Assembly: GCA_910586515.1 (NCBI GenBank)
Contig: CAJUGL010000005.1
Coordinates: 2,269-66,268 of the forward strand
Reading direction: 5' to 3'
From: an uncultured Acetatifactor sp.
GTDB taxonomy: Bacteria; Bacillota; Clostridia; Lachnospirales; Lachnospiraceae
Length of the DNA: 64,000 nucleotides
This document shows positions 51,677 to 60,550 of this stretch, piece by piece. Every line of letters begins with the position of its first letter. Position 1 is the stretch's first letter. The position numbers were made by a program, and so were the translations under genes. Under the pieces are notes generated by a model. It did not search any database and was not told where the DNA came from. It saw nothing but the letters and a program-made list of their open reading frames with translations.

Positions 51677-52942
51677 GGTCTCAAACACCCCCAGCAGGAG
51701 GCTGTCCCCCGCCTCCTGATTGGCAAAACGTAGGATACGCCCGTCGGATTTCCGTTTCAGCAGCAAAGAGAGTCTGCTTCCCGCTTTTATCTCTCCCGGC
51801 ATTTCCGTCCGCAGCAAAGTCTCCCTGCCGCTCCTCCACTGCCTGGCATCCGTATCCAGTCTGTGATAAGCTTCTCTCCCCGAGCCGTCCTCCGTCTTCA
51901 GGAAGCATTCCGCCTCCCGGCACAAATTCCCGAACCCGCTGTTCTCCACTGTGATCTGAAGTTCTTTTCCCTTTTTCTCCGTTACATCCAGAACGCAAAA
52001 TCGATAACCCAGATGACGGCCGATGTATTCATAACCGCTCAGCCCTGCCCAGCAGTCCTCCCGGGCCTGTTCCCTACGCCAATAATCCAGCTGTTCCGGA
52101 TGATAGATGCTGTTCAGATAACTTACATGCATCTGCGCCAGCTCTTCCGCGGCCTGCCGGTATCCCACCGGACTTTCCCCGGAAAGTATCTCTCCTCCGT
52201 TGGGAACGCCCTCCAGAAACTGCGCCTGCCAGTCCAGCTCTTCCCTGCGGCTCCAGCTTCCCTTCTCTCCCGCCTCGTCTCTTGACTGGCTGCCGTAAGT
52301 CCCCAGATCCGTGGACGAGCCGAATATGCCGTCGTTGAACAGTCCCAGCCGCTCCCCAAGCCCGGGCCTTATCCCCGGATTGCTCATGATTTTCCTCCAC
52401 TGCGCGGGGGTACGCACCGCCAGAAAGCATTTTCCTTCCGTCACCCGATACAGCGTGTCCGTCAGTTCCCACAGGGAAGCCTCGTCCAGAAACTTTGATC
52501 CGTGCATCTCCCCCCAGTTTCCCACGAATATGCCCTGCAGTACCAGGATATCCCTCATATATGCCCCGATGACTCCGCCTGCCTGCTCCATATGGCGCTT
52601 CACCATGGACAGGGTAAAAGGTTCCCTCTCCATGCCCTTGCCCTCCGTGTCATAGACAAAGCGCAGAATTATCTCCATTCCGTTCCTGCGGAAGAACTCC
52701 AGAATCCGCCTTATGTGGGCAAGCGCCTCCGGGGAAAGAGGGCTGCTGCGAAAAGCCTTTAGATCGATCAGCACCAGGGCCAGCCCTTCCCCCCTGCAGC
52801 TTTCATCCAGCCAGACCTCCTCTTCCACGGGCCTCCCGTCCTTCGGAGGCTGGGCCGTAAAAGTATAGACATGGTACCAGCCGCAGCCCGGATTTCCCAA
52901 TTGCGCGCTGCTTTCAACAAGATCCGCCCTATGAAATTTCAT
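51671..52942 (-). CDS. DUF4832-type putative glycoside-active protein B
   Basis: A 423-aa paralogue of the previous protein, sharing GNPGCGWYHVYTF, LVLIDLKAFRSSPLSPEALAH, the near-identical LQGIFVGNWGEMHGS and FLAVRTPAQWR. It lacks a signal peptide or membrane anchor, so it appears cytosolic, unlike its partner. Start ATG 52942 follows AGAGAG; an in-frame TTG at 52966 overlaps the upstream gene. It is the last gene of the long Pel-type operon. Its catalytic residues and substrate are not known. Confidence 0.75.
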   Translation of the reverse strand: MKFHRADLVESSAQLGNPGCGWYHVYTFTAQPPKDGRPVEEEVWLDESCRGEGLALVLIDLKAFRSSPLSPEALAHIRRILEFFRRNGMEIILRFVYDTEGKGMEREPFTLSMVKRHMEQAGGVIGAYMRDILVLQGIFVGNWGEMHGSKFLDEASLWELTDTLYRVTEGKCFLAVRTPAQWRKIMSNPGIRPGLGERLGLFNDGIFGSSTDLGTYGSQSRDEAGEKGSWSRREELDWQAQFLEGVPNGGEILSGESPVGYRQAAEELAQMHVSYLNSIYHPEQLDYWRREQAREDCWAGLSGYEYIGRHLGYRFCVLDVTEKKGKELQITVENSGFGNLCREAECFLKTEDGSGREAYHRLDTDARQWRSGRETLLRTEMPGEIKAGSRLSLLLKRKSDGRILRFANQEAGDSLLLGVFETL

Positions 52943-52949
52943 CTTCTCT

Positions 52950-53723
52950 CTAAATCTTATCAACACTCCTTAAGCCCACCTCCACATCCATTTTCAGCAA
53001 TTTGACCTGAAGGATAATGATAACCGTGCTGTACATGACCCGAAGCATGTACCAGAAGGGCTTCAGCCCGGAATGCATACTCTTTCCCGCCGTTCTGGCA
53101 TGCATCACCGCCGGTATCTCCACTACCTTGAATTTGATCAGCAGCATCAGCACCAGCATATTCGCATCCGGATATTTGTCGTCAAAATGATTGTATTTGG
53201 AATAATACAGAAAAGCTTTCCTGCTCAGCCCCTGAAGTCCCGTGGTGGGATCCGAAATCCTGGCCCCTGTAACCATGCGGATCATGCTGCGGAACAGGGC
53301 GTAAACGATTCTTTTCGGCAGAGATACGGGAAAATCAGAGCTGTCTTCCCGAAACCTGGCTCCCAATACAATGTCAGGGTATCGCCCGTCCTCGTCCGCT
53401 TCCTTCAGTTTATTATAGAGTACGGGAATATTGCATACGTCGTGCTGTCCGTCCCCGTCCATCTGTATTACATATTTATATCCGCGCCGTACCGCATATT
53501 TATATCCGGTCTGCAGCGCGCATCCGTATCCCATGTTAAAAAGCTGAGAGATCATAGGATACTGCATCTCCTTCACGATCCAGTTGGTGGAATCCGTGGA
53601 GGCATCATTGATGACAAGAATATCCGCCACGGAAGAAAGCCCCAGTCCCTCCACCTGGGTCAGCACGCTTCGAATATTCTGTCCCTCATTATAGGCCGGT
53701 ATGATAATCAACAATTCTTTCAT
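52950..53723 (-). CDS. Family 2 glycosyltransferase (DPM1/GtrB-like)
   Basis: A 257-aa protein: LLIIIPAYNEGQNI, ILVINDASTDST near residue 35, GYGCALQTGYKYAV near 65 and the metal motif IQMDGDGQHD near 88, then SDPTTGLQGLSRKAF. These motifs are of the dolichol/undecaprenyl-phosphate sugar transferase type, but it lacks the extra C-terminal membrane helices of GtrB proteins. A hydrophobic stretch MLRVMYSTVIIILQVKLL near the end suggests peripheral or single-pass membrane contact. A product such as polyprenyl-phosphate sugar is inferred. Confidence 0.88.
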   Translation of the reverse strand: MKELLIIIPAYNEGQNIRSVLTQVEGLGLSSVADILVINDASTDSTNWIVKEMQYPMISQLFNMGYGCALQTGYKYAVRRGYKYVIQMDGDGQHDVCNIPVLYNKLKEADEDGRYPDIVLGARFREDSSDFPVSLPKRIVYALFRSMIRMVTGARISDPTTGLQGLSRKAFLYYSKYNHFDDKYPDANMLVLMLLIKFKVVEIPAVMHARTAGKSMHSGLKPFWYMLRVMYSTVIIILQVKLLKMDVEVGLRSVDKI

Positions 53724-53830
53724 CTTATCCCCGTTCCGCCTCTGTCCCCGCAGTACCCGATCTGCGTATTCCGGACAGAGGCCGTTATTTATTCCGCTTC
53801 TCCGTTTTCTACTTTCTCCGGATTCCCGCG

Positions 53831-55036
53831 TTAATCCAAAAGCTTCAGAAATTCCTCCAGCTCCTGTCCCCGGGCCATCCTTTTCCGCCCTGCCGCTTCA
53901 GCCAGGGCTTTCCGCTTTTTCTCATCCTCCAGCAGCAGAACAATGCTCTCCGCGATGGATTCCGGGGTCAGCCCGCACAGAATGCCGTCCACCCCCTCCT
54001 CCACCTGTTCCCGGTTGCCGTTGCAGTCGGAAGCAATCACCGCGCATCCCAGGGTCTGCGCCTCCTGGATGGCAATGCTCTTTCCCTCGAATCGAGTGGC
54101 ATGTATGTACACATCCGCCTGGGCATAGTATGGATAGGGATTCTCCACCGCTCCCTGCAGCAGAAAATCTTCCGTCAGTCCCAGGGCGGCAATTTTCTTC
54201 TCCAGAGCTTTCCGCTGATCCCCCTCCCCCAGCACATACCATCTGGCCCTGACGCCTCTGTCCTTCAGCAGCTTCATGGCCTCTATTGCGATATCGTAAG
54301 CCTTCTGGCGGGTGAGCCTGCCCACGGTCAGCAGACGGGCGCCTTCATATCCGTCGGAAAAGCCCCCTTTTTCCGAGGCCAGACTGCGGATGCGTTCCTG
54401 ATCCACCATATTGTGAAAAACTGCGGCCTTCTTTCCGTACTCCGGATATACCGCCAGAAAATGTTCCCTTACCTCCTGAGAAACCATGTATATTCTGTCG
54501 AACTCCTCCCAGCAGCCTCTATCCATCTCTCTGGTATAGCCCGCGCTCTCATAATCAATATGAATAAAGGCACATTTGCGGACCGCCTTCACATGCTCGG
54601 CCACATAATAGGCGGAGGCGCCCTCCAGCCAGGCCACCGCCAGATCAAAGGTTTCCGAAAAACGCAGACTCCCGTCAGAGAGCATCCGCCACAGCAGCTT
54701 ATCCGTCTGCACATTCCCCCTCTGCCTCATGTCCCGCCAGTTTGCCGCAGTATATCGAATTTTCTTAATCGGCATCCCGTTTCTAAAAAAAGCCCGGCAC
54801 ACTGTCCCTGCCATCCGCCGCTTCCCCTCCCGGGACAGCACGGAATGATCGTCAAATTTCGGATTCAGCACCCTCACATAATCCGGCAGTTTCCCCACCA
54901 TCTCTCCCTGTCCCATGATCACATACAGTGAAATCTCATAGGACGGGCTGTCCAGGCATTTCAGCATTTCCAGAAGCGCGGTTTCCGCTCCGGCCCGTCC
55001 CAGCGTATTAATCACGAAGAGAATCTTTTTTCTCAT
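53831..55036 (-). CDS. Family 4 glycosyltransferase
   Basis: A 401-aa GT-B enzyme: ILFVINTLGRAGAETALLEML at the N-terminus and the retaining GT4 signature in RLLTVGRLTRQKAYDIAIEA near residue 235 and TRFEGKSIAIQEAQTLGCAVIASD near 320 (EX7E). It starts after GGAGG at 55036, and overlaps the DUF2304 gene by 29 bases. It may extend or initiate the exopolysaccharide. Confidence 0.9.
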   Translation of the reverse strand: MRKKILFVINTLGRAGAETALLEMLKCLDSPSYEISLYVIMGQGEMVGKLPDYVRVLNPKFDDHSVLSREGKRRMAGTVCRAFFRNGMPIKKIRYTAANWRDMRQRGNVQTDKLLWRMLSDGSLRFSETFDLAVAWLEGASAYYVAEHVKAVRKCAFIHIDYESAGYTREMDRGCWEEFDRIYMVSQEVREHFLAVYPEYGKKAAVFHNMVDQERIRSLASEKGGFSDGYEGARLLTVGRLTRQKAYDIAIEAMKLLKDRGVRARWYVLGEGDQRKALEKKIAALGLTEDFLLQGAVENPYPYYAQADVYIHATRFEGKSIAIQEAQTLGCAVIASDCNGNREQVEEGVDGILCGLTPESIAESIVLLLEDEKKRKALAEAAGRKRMARGQELEEFLKLLD

Positions 55037-55412
55037 AAGCATCCTCCTGCTCTCTGATCACCTCCTCCAATTCCGCCATCATGCGCTCGCTCTCCTGATT
55101 CAGCAGGGAGACCTGCATGGCAAGCTCCCGGTTCTTCATATTCAGCTGGGAGATTACAAGGCTGTTCTGCACTTCCGTCAGCAGAATCAGAGCGCCTACG
55201 CAAAAGAACGCGACGCTGGTTCCGGGCGCAAGCATCCGCGTCCACTCAGATAATATGGGAATCAACCCCATCAGAACCATCAGTATTCCCAGCAGTCCCC
55301 AGATCACGGCATAATTGACTGCCAGCTTCTTAATCGAATGTGTCCAGATTCCGAAGAGAATAAGGCTGATTCCCCCCACACAAAAACCAATCCTAATGAT
55401 AATGCTGTCCAT
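55008..55412 (-). CDS. DUF2304-type membrane protein
   Basis: A 134-aa protein starting MDSIIIRIGFCVGGISLILFG, after AAAGGAGGA. It has three membrane helices (about 4-20, 33-52, 68-88) and a C-terminal coiled coil (NSLVISQLNMKNRELAMQVSLLNQESERMMAELEEV). Small proteins with this layout (DUF2304) usually sit next to polyprenyl-phosphate glycosyltransferases, as here. Its exact role is unknown. Confidence 0.82.
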   Translation of the reverse strand: MDSIIIRIGFCVGGISLILFGIWTHSIKKLAVNYAVIWGLLGILMVLMGLIPILSEWTRMLAPGTSVAFFCVGALILLTEVQNSLVISQLNMKNRELAMQVSLLNQESERMMAELEEVIREQEDAYEKKDSLRD

Positions 55413-55455
55413 TCCAAATTCCTCCTTTTTCCGGCGCTTATCCTCCCGCCTGCGT

Positions 55456-56931
55456 TTATCTTTCCGCCTGGGATATCTCCCCCACTGATTCCCTTTTTCT
55501 GTCAAATACCTTGGCCGGCGGCTGTGTTCCCATACCCGGCTTCAGCAGAGAACCCTTGCAGAAAATATGGGCGTCCAGATGCCTTTCCATGAAACGCAGG
55601 CGGAAATAGGCAAAAGTCCAGCCGCAGAAAGCCCCTGCCACCACACCGATGCCATACCACAGTTCCGGCAGATAAGTGGCGGTAATGCTGCCCAGGAAAG
55701 TTACCAGGCAGAAAATCAAAGAGGTCAGCATGGCCCCCGTGAGATCGTTGAAATAATACAGGAAGATGATTTCCGCGTACATGAGAAAAAGGATAAAGTA
55801 TCCTGCCGCCAGACAGGGGTAAATCCGCATGGTCAGGCTGGATATACCGAAGCCGGGCAGGAATACCACGGCAATCAGGTATACCACCGAAGTGATAATG
55901 AACTGGATTCGTACCAGATTCATCAGCTCCGCGGAGAGCTGCCTGAACATCTCCTTCTTGGCGCCGTCGATATCCGTCCCCTTCCCGCCGATGACCGACT
56001 CGGAATAGGCCTTGTATTTGTCGTGAAAATGCATCTCCACCCTGGTAATGAAGATAATGGTGGTGGATATGTTGGTGAACATGGCCAGACAGGTAGCCAT
56101 GTCATAGGGCTGATTGCACACAAAGGTTCTGACCACCACAAGCTTCATGTCTGTGTTCCAGAAGACAAAATTATGAATATATAGTCCCAAGATATAGAAA
56201 AAATTAGCCACCACAAGCTTCCAGTATTTTCCGAAATACCGGAGCACAGGCTTGTACCTGTTGCTGTTTTTAACGAAATACCGTTTTATAATTGCCAATT
56301 GCAGAAAGGCGGTGAGAAAGAACCCTGTCGTCAAAGCAAAGAGCATGCTTTCCCGAATCCCCCATTTCATGACAAACCGCAGGAACAGAGAGAAGAGAAA
56401 CGCCCACAACATACCGATGAAGAAAAACAGCGAGATCTTCTGATAATCCTTCGAGATGGACAGGTAGATCATGGAATAGAACACCAGCACCAGCCCGATA
56501 TATCCGCAGTAACCGGTAAATGTATAAAAAACATCCACCTTGCCCACAAAATGCTCCCACAGACAGAAGGGTATTCCCAGCAGACTGCTCAGGGAAATAT
56601 TCAAAAAGAGGCCGAAAAAGAAACAGGGCCGAATATCCTCGTAACGCTCCTCGTATACCACATCCGACATATACTTGGAAAGCACGGAATTGAAGGGCGC
56701 CGCAGTCAGAAGCGCAAAGATAAAAATGTAGAGCACCGTACAGGAGAACAATTCCCGTTCCACAAACCCCAACTGGTCAAAGCCCAGGAAATAACTCATC
56801 AGCAAAATGTTCAGGATAACCACCAGCATGGGGGTCACTGTGGACATGGAACTGTAGGCAAAACCCGCCAGATGCGTTGTCAGCGTATTTTTTTCAAATA
56901 TATTGTTTAACTTAATTCCGATTCCTGCCAT
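55456..56931 (-). CDS. pelG: Pel exopolysaccharide membrane protein PelG
   Basis: A 491-aa protein with about 12 membrane helices and the PelG start MAGIGIKLNNIFEKNTLTTHLAGFAYSS-like pattern (IGIKLN ... HLAGFAYS). Further family motifs include FALLTAAPFNSVLSKYMSD and YDMATCLAMFTNISTTIIFITRVE. In the Pel system PelG is the MOP-like transporter that works with PelD and PelE to host the synthase PelF and move the chain across the membrane. It lies 100 bp after pelF. Confidence 0.88.
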   Translation of the reverse strand: MAGIGIKLNNIFEKNTLTTHLAGFAYSSMSTVTPMLVVILNILLMSYFLGFDQLGFVERELFSCTVLYIFIFALLTAAPFNSVLSKYMSDVVYEERYEDIRPCFFFGLFLNISLSSLLGIPFCLWEHFVGKVDVFYTFTGYCGYIGLVLVFYSMIYLSISKDYQKISLFFFIGMLWAFLFSLFLRFVMKWGIRESMLFALTTGFFLTAFLQLAIIKRYFVKNSNRYKPVLRYFGKYWKLVVANFFYILGLYIHNFVFWNTDMKLVVVRTFVCNQPYDMATCLAMFTNISTTIIFITRVEMHFHDKYKAYSESVIGGKGTDIDGAKKEMFRQLSAELMNLVRIQFIITSVVYLIAVVFLPGFGISSLTMRIYPCLAAGYFILFLMYAEIIFLYYFNDLTGAMLTSLIFCLVTFLGSITATYLPELWYGIGVVAGAFCGWTFAYFRLRFMERHLDAHIFCKGSLLKPGMGTQPPAKVFDRKRESVGEISQAER

Positions 56932-57031
56932 CTTCCTATTCCTCTCCTGCCCTGTTCATTCTCCCCATTGCCGCCGTTATTGTTCCGGGCTGTCTGTCCC
57001 CCGACACACTTCGGAGCCGGAAACATTTGTT

Positions 57032-58468
57032 CTATTCTTCCCAGCTCAGTCCGCAGCTTTCCGCAAAGTCTCTGTATATCCTTCGGTAAGTTTCCCTCAT
57101 ATGCTGGATCCGGTAGCCGGACATGACTCTCCTGTAGCCGCTCTCCCCCATCTGCCGCCTCATGGGCTCGTTCCTTGCCATATCCACCATAGCCTGAGCG
57201 ATCTCCTCCACATTCATGATGTGGGTCAGGATCCCTCCCGGTCCGTAATCGTCTTTCTCCCCATATATCAAACCGGAACAATTGCCCACATCCGTGGCAA
57301 TCACCGGCACATGGGCCGCATAGCTCTCCAGTATGGTCAGCGGCTGCCCCTCACTGATGCTGGTTAAGATCGTCACATCCATTCTGCCCAGATACTCCCG
57401 GATATTTATTCTGCCGGTAAAAACCACATCAGTCAGCTCCAGCGCCTCCACCTGCTCATAACATTCCCTGGCGTACTCCTGATCCTCGTCGCAGGGCCCC
57501 ATAATCCAAAGCTTAAGACCAGGTTCTCTCTCTTTGGCGAAACTGAACGCCTGTATCATGGTCTTTACATCCTTGATGGGCGTCACCCGCAGAATCGCGC
57601 CGATATTGAACTTCCCCTCGTCCTCCTCTGTTTTGCCCGGAAGCTCCTGCAGATGCTCCACCTCTACGCCATTGGGCGTTACCATGGTCTTCTCCACGGG
57701 ACAGCCCAGGTCTATCTGCAGTTCCCTGGCATGTTCATACAGACTGGTGATCAGATCTCCCCTCTCGTAAGCCAGGTTGGACATCTTCCTGAACTGCTCG
57801 ATCCAGATATTTTTGTAAGCCCCTTTAACCCATTCTGCCCTGAGCAATTCCTCTTCCCGCTCCCTGGTATAAATGCCGTGCTCGGATATCAGCAGACGCC
57901 CTCCGCAGAGAGACTTCCCCATGCTGCCCAGCACCCCCGCATAGCCCGTGGCCACACAGTGGTACAGATCCGCCTTGGGTATCTTCATCTTCAGCCCAAA
58001 CATCAGCGGCAGATAAACCGAGCGCATGGTCCAGAGAAAGTCGGAAAAGTTCAGCTGACTATACTGCAAATCATAATATTCTCTGACGATATAAAGAAAA
58101 TCTTCTCCCATCAAAAGCTTATCCAGAGAGATATTCCCTTCCTGAAACAACGCAAACAGAGTCTCCCAATCCACCTTCTGATTCAGAATCAGGCTCCGCA
58201 GGGCCTGATACTCCGCAGCCTTCAGTCTGTGCTTACGCCTGCCCTTCCGATTCCGATTCCAGTCAACATCCTGTAAATACAGCTCATGCACTTCCGTTAC
58301 ATTCTCCGGAAGCCGGTAGATGAACTTCCCGCTCTGGTCCCGGGTGCTTATGATTGTCAATATGACGAATTCCACCTTAGGAAACGATTGAATAAGTCCG
58401 TGTATCCAGCTGGATACGCCTCCAGCCGCATACGGATAACAGCCTTCCACAATTATGCAGACCTTCAT
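57032..58468 (-). CDS. pelF: Pel exopolysaccharide glycosyltransferase PelF
   Basis: A 478-aa GT4 enzyme starting MKVCIIVEGCYPYAAGGVSSW after AAGGGAG. PelF hallmarks: EGCYPYAAGGVSSWIHGLI, LLISEHGIYTREREEELL near residue 205, and the sugar-nucleotide region ILRVTPIKDVKTMIQAF and TSISEGQPLTILESYAAHVPVIATDVG near 370. PelF is the cytosolic, UDP-sugar-dependent polymerase of the Pel polysaccharide. It is followed by pelG and preceded by a DUF2194-like gene, the order seen in Gram-positive pel loci. Confidence 0.92.
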   Translation of the reverse strand: MKVCIIVEGCYPYAAGGVSSWIHGLIQSFPKVEFVILTIISTRDQSGKFIYRLPENVTEVHELYLQDVDWNRNRKGRRKHRLKAAEYQALRSLILNQKVDWETLFALFQEGNISLDKLLMGEDFLYIVREYYDLQYSQLNFSDFLWTMRSVYLPLMFGLKMKIPKADLYHCVATGYAGVLGSMGKSLCGGRLLISEHGIYTREREEELLRAEWVKGAYKNIWIEQFRKMSNLAYERGDLITSLYEHARELQIDLGCPVEKTMVTPNGVEVEHLQELPGKTEEDEGKFNIGAILRVTPIKDVKTMIQAFSFAKEREPGLKLWIMGPCDEDQEYARECYEQVEALELTDVVFTGRINIREYLGRMDVTILTSISEGQPLTILESYAAHVPVIATDVGNCSGLIYGEKDDYGPGGILTHIMNVEEIAQAMVDMARNEPMRRQMGESGYRRVMSGYRIQHMRETYRRIYRDFAESCGLSWEE

Positions 58469-58541
58469 CCGGCATCTCCCTTCTTTCTCACAGTTCCCCA
58501 TTGCCATTCCGCGGCTTCTGAAAACTTACTGCCATCGCATA

Positions 58542-60428
58542 TCACCTGTAGAAGCGTCTGTCTGTGGAATCCAAAGTCAGGATAACTTCCTCTTCCTGCA
58601 CCTCGATCAGGTAAGCCCCCTCCTCCAGCTTCTGCCAGCTGCCGCCTTCCATGTCCTTTATGCTCTCGTTGTGGGTCCGAAGAATAAACCAGGCAGGCCC
58701 CACAAGCCCTTCCACCTGCAGATGAACCTCATCCTCCGTCCTGCTGTCCCTGTAATCCAGCGCCAGAAACTGCCTGATATGCGCATCGCACTCTGCGGCG
58801 GTGGTTCTGGCAAAGCCCTGAAATGTCTGACCGTAAATGCCCACGGTGGTGGCCAGCCCCCTGGACAGCTGCCCCCATCCGTCTCCGTCCCCGTCCGGAT
58901 AGGCCACCCGGGACAGGTCAAAGGCCGCGCTGAAATACCCCAAAGCCGTCTCCATGCTTCTCACCAGAAAATCCTTCTCATAAGTATACTCCAGACCGTT
59001 CTCCAAAACACGCTGTGCCGTCACCTCCTCCGTCAGAAAGGCCACCGGCGCGGTTTCCGTCCTTTCGCTGTCTCTCACCACCGTCTTCACCGATGCAAGA
59101 GCTTCTTCCTCCAGAGCAGCCTCTATCTCCTCTTCCGCCATATCTCCCGCATAGAAGGAGGCAAAGGCATAGCCGCTCAGTTCCTCTTTCAGAAATGCTG
59201 CGTCCTCCGCCAGCTTTTGGGCCGGCGGCGTATTCGATACATTGAACCCCCACAGACCTGTCTCCGCAGCCTTTTCGTTGAATATCTTCAGGTAAAATTT
59301 CAGCTGACGTCCGTCCGGCAGATTTTCGTCCTCATAATCATACTGAGGAGTCATCATACAGGTAGCCCTGTAATTATGCCGCTCCAGAACGGCCGCAATA
59401 TTCGGCCACATCAGTTCCTGGAACACCTGTTTTACAGACCGGCTGTAGCGCCGCTCCATCTCCTCCCTGTTCTCGTCCGCCAGGCTGGGATAAGCTGCCA
59501 GTATCATATTTTGAGCATTCACCACCGGATAAAGTTCATAGGAATACATCTCCGCGGACATGGCAGACAATAGGCCGATGCCAGAAAGCCCCTGCATCAG
59601 CCCTCCGTTCACGGCAAACACATATGCCCCCCCAAAACTCCTGCGCCATATCATTATGGGATAGTTTTCCGCCTTTACGCCCTCGCCCTCCGCAATTCCC
59701 CGCATATACACCTTAGTGCCGGAAGCTGGCAGATACCAGGGAAAGGTCTCCTCCCCGGGAAAAGAGGCGCTGCCCGGAAGAGGTTCTTCCGCGTCCCGGG
59801 CGGCCTTTTCCAGATAAAAGGTTTCCCCACCCAGCAGAAAACCTTCCCGCAGATGAAAACCGATGACTGAAGTCTTTTCTTCCAGCACGGTCCGAATACC
59901 TAAAAGTTCCCGCACCCCTGGATTTTTCTCCAGAACGGACGCCTCAGGAAGATTTCCGAATACCAGATGGGTTCCCCCTTCCAGGCACTCTGTCAGCAGA
60001 GCCAGGTCCTCCCGTGACTCCCAGTCCACACAGCCTGAATCCAGCACCAGCATCTCCGGCTTCTCCTGCCTCTTCCACGCTTTCCCGAAAGCTCTCAGGG
60101 TGGAATAGGAGGCAATATCTCTCTTTGTATAGGTAACCCATTGCTCCGCAATTTCTTCCAGCATTCCGCCGGCTTCCGCCACGCAGATGACTTTATTCCG
60201 GGCGATCAGAGTCTCTTTTTTCTCCGTCCCCTCATCCCCTTCGTCTTCCTCCCCGGCGTTCTCCGGCACATAAATATGAATTTGAGAGGGATAGTTTTCC
60301 CCAGTCTCGGTATATCTGTTCACGGCATAATCATTCCAGTTATCTTTCAGATTATTGATGCACATGCACAGAAACAAAACCGTGATCATCAATATGGTAA
60401 TCGTAAAAAATTGCCGGCGTGATATCAT
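58542..60428 (-). CDS. DUF2194-like exopolysaccharide protein (PelA-type candidate)
   Basis: A 628-aa protein with a single N-terminal membrane helix (FFTITILMITVLFLCMCIN) and a large outer domain; ATG 60428 follows GGGGGAG. The first 300 residues resemble a GATase-like/flavodoxin-like fold (VICVAEAGGML ... MLVLDSGCVDW), the second part a barrel with MMTPQYDYEDENLPDG near residue 400. Position just before pelF corresponds to the deacetylase gene in Gram-positive pel operons, but a classical deacetylase motif (TFDD with HxxxH) was not seen. Assignment as DUF2194 rests on overall pattern. Confidence 0.7.
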   Translation of the reverse strand: MISRRQFFTITILMITVLFLCMCINNLKDNWNDYAVNRYTETGENYPSQIHIYVPENAGEEDEGDEGTEKKETLIARNKVICVAEAGGMLEEIAEQWVTYTKRDIASYSTLRAFGKAWKRQEKPEMLVLDSGCVDWESREDLALLTECLEGGTHLVFGNLPEASVLEKNPGVRELLGIRTVLEEKTSVIGFHLREGFLLGGETFYLEKAARDAEEPLPGSASFPGEETFPWYLPASGTKVYMRGIAEGEGVKAENYPIMIWRRSFGGAYVFAVNGGLMQGLSGIGLLSAMSAEMYSYELYPVVNAQNMILAAYPSLADENREEMERRYSRSVKQVFQELMWPNIAAVLERHNYRATCMMTPQYDYEDENLPDGRQLKFYLKIFNEKAAETGLWGFNVSNTPPAQKLAEDAAFLKEELSGYAFASFYAGDMAEEEIEAALEEEALASVKTVVRDSERTETAPVAFLTEEVTAQRVLENGLEYTYEKDFLVRSMETALGYFSAAFDLSRVAYPDGDGDGWGQLSRGLATTVGIYGQTFQGFARTTAAECDAHIRQFLALDYRDSRTEDEVHLQVEGLVGPAWFILRTHNESIKDMEGGSWQKLEEGAYLIEVQEEEVILTLDSTDRRFYR

Positions 60429-60485
60429 TTTGCTCCCCCGCTTTTCCCGTTCCGGTTCTCCTTCAGCCCAGACAGACAATGTGGA

Positions 60486-60516
60486 GATTTTCGTGCGGAA
60501 AGCACACGAAAACACC
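60486..60516. repeat. Stand-alone family B hairpin
   Basis: GATTTTCGTGCGGAAAGCACACGAAAACACC folds as TTTTCGTG/CACGAAAA and resembles the corresponding part of B1. It lies between two operon genes. No ends or duplications are visible. Confidence 0.4.
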
Positions 60517-60550
60517 TGGCTGAACTGCCCGTATACGGTCCTGGTATCTT

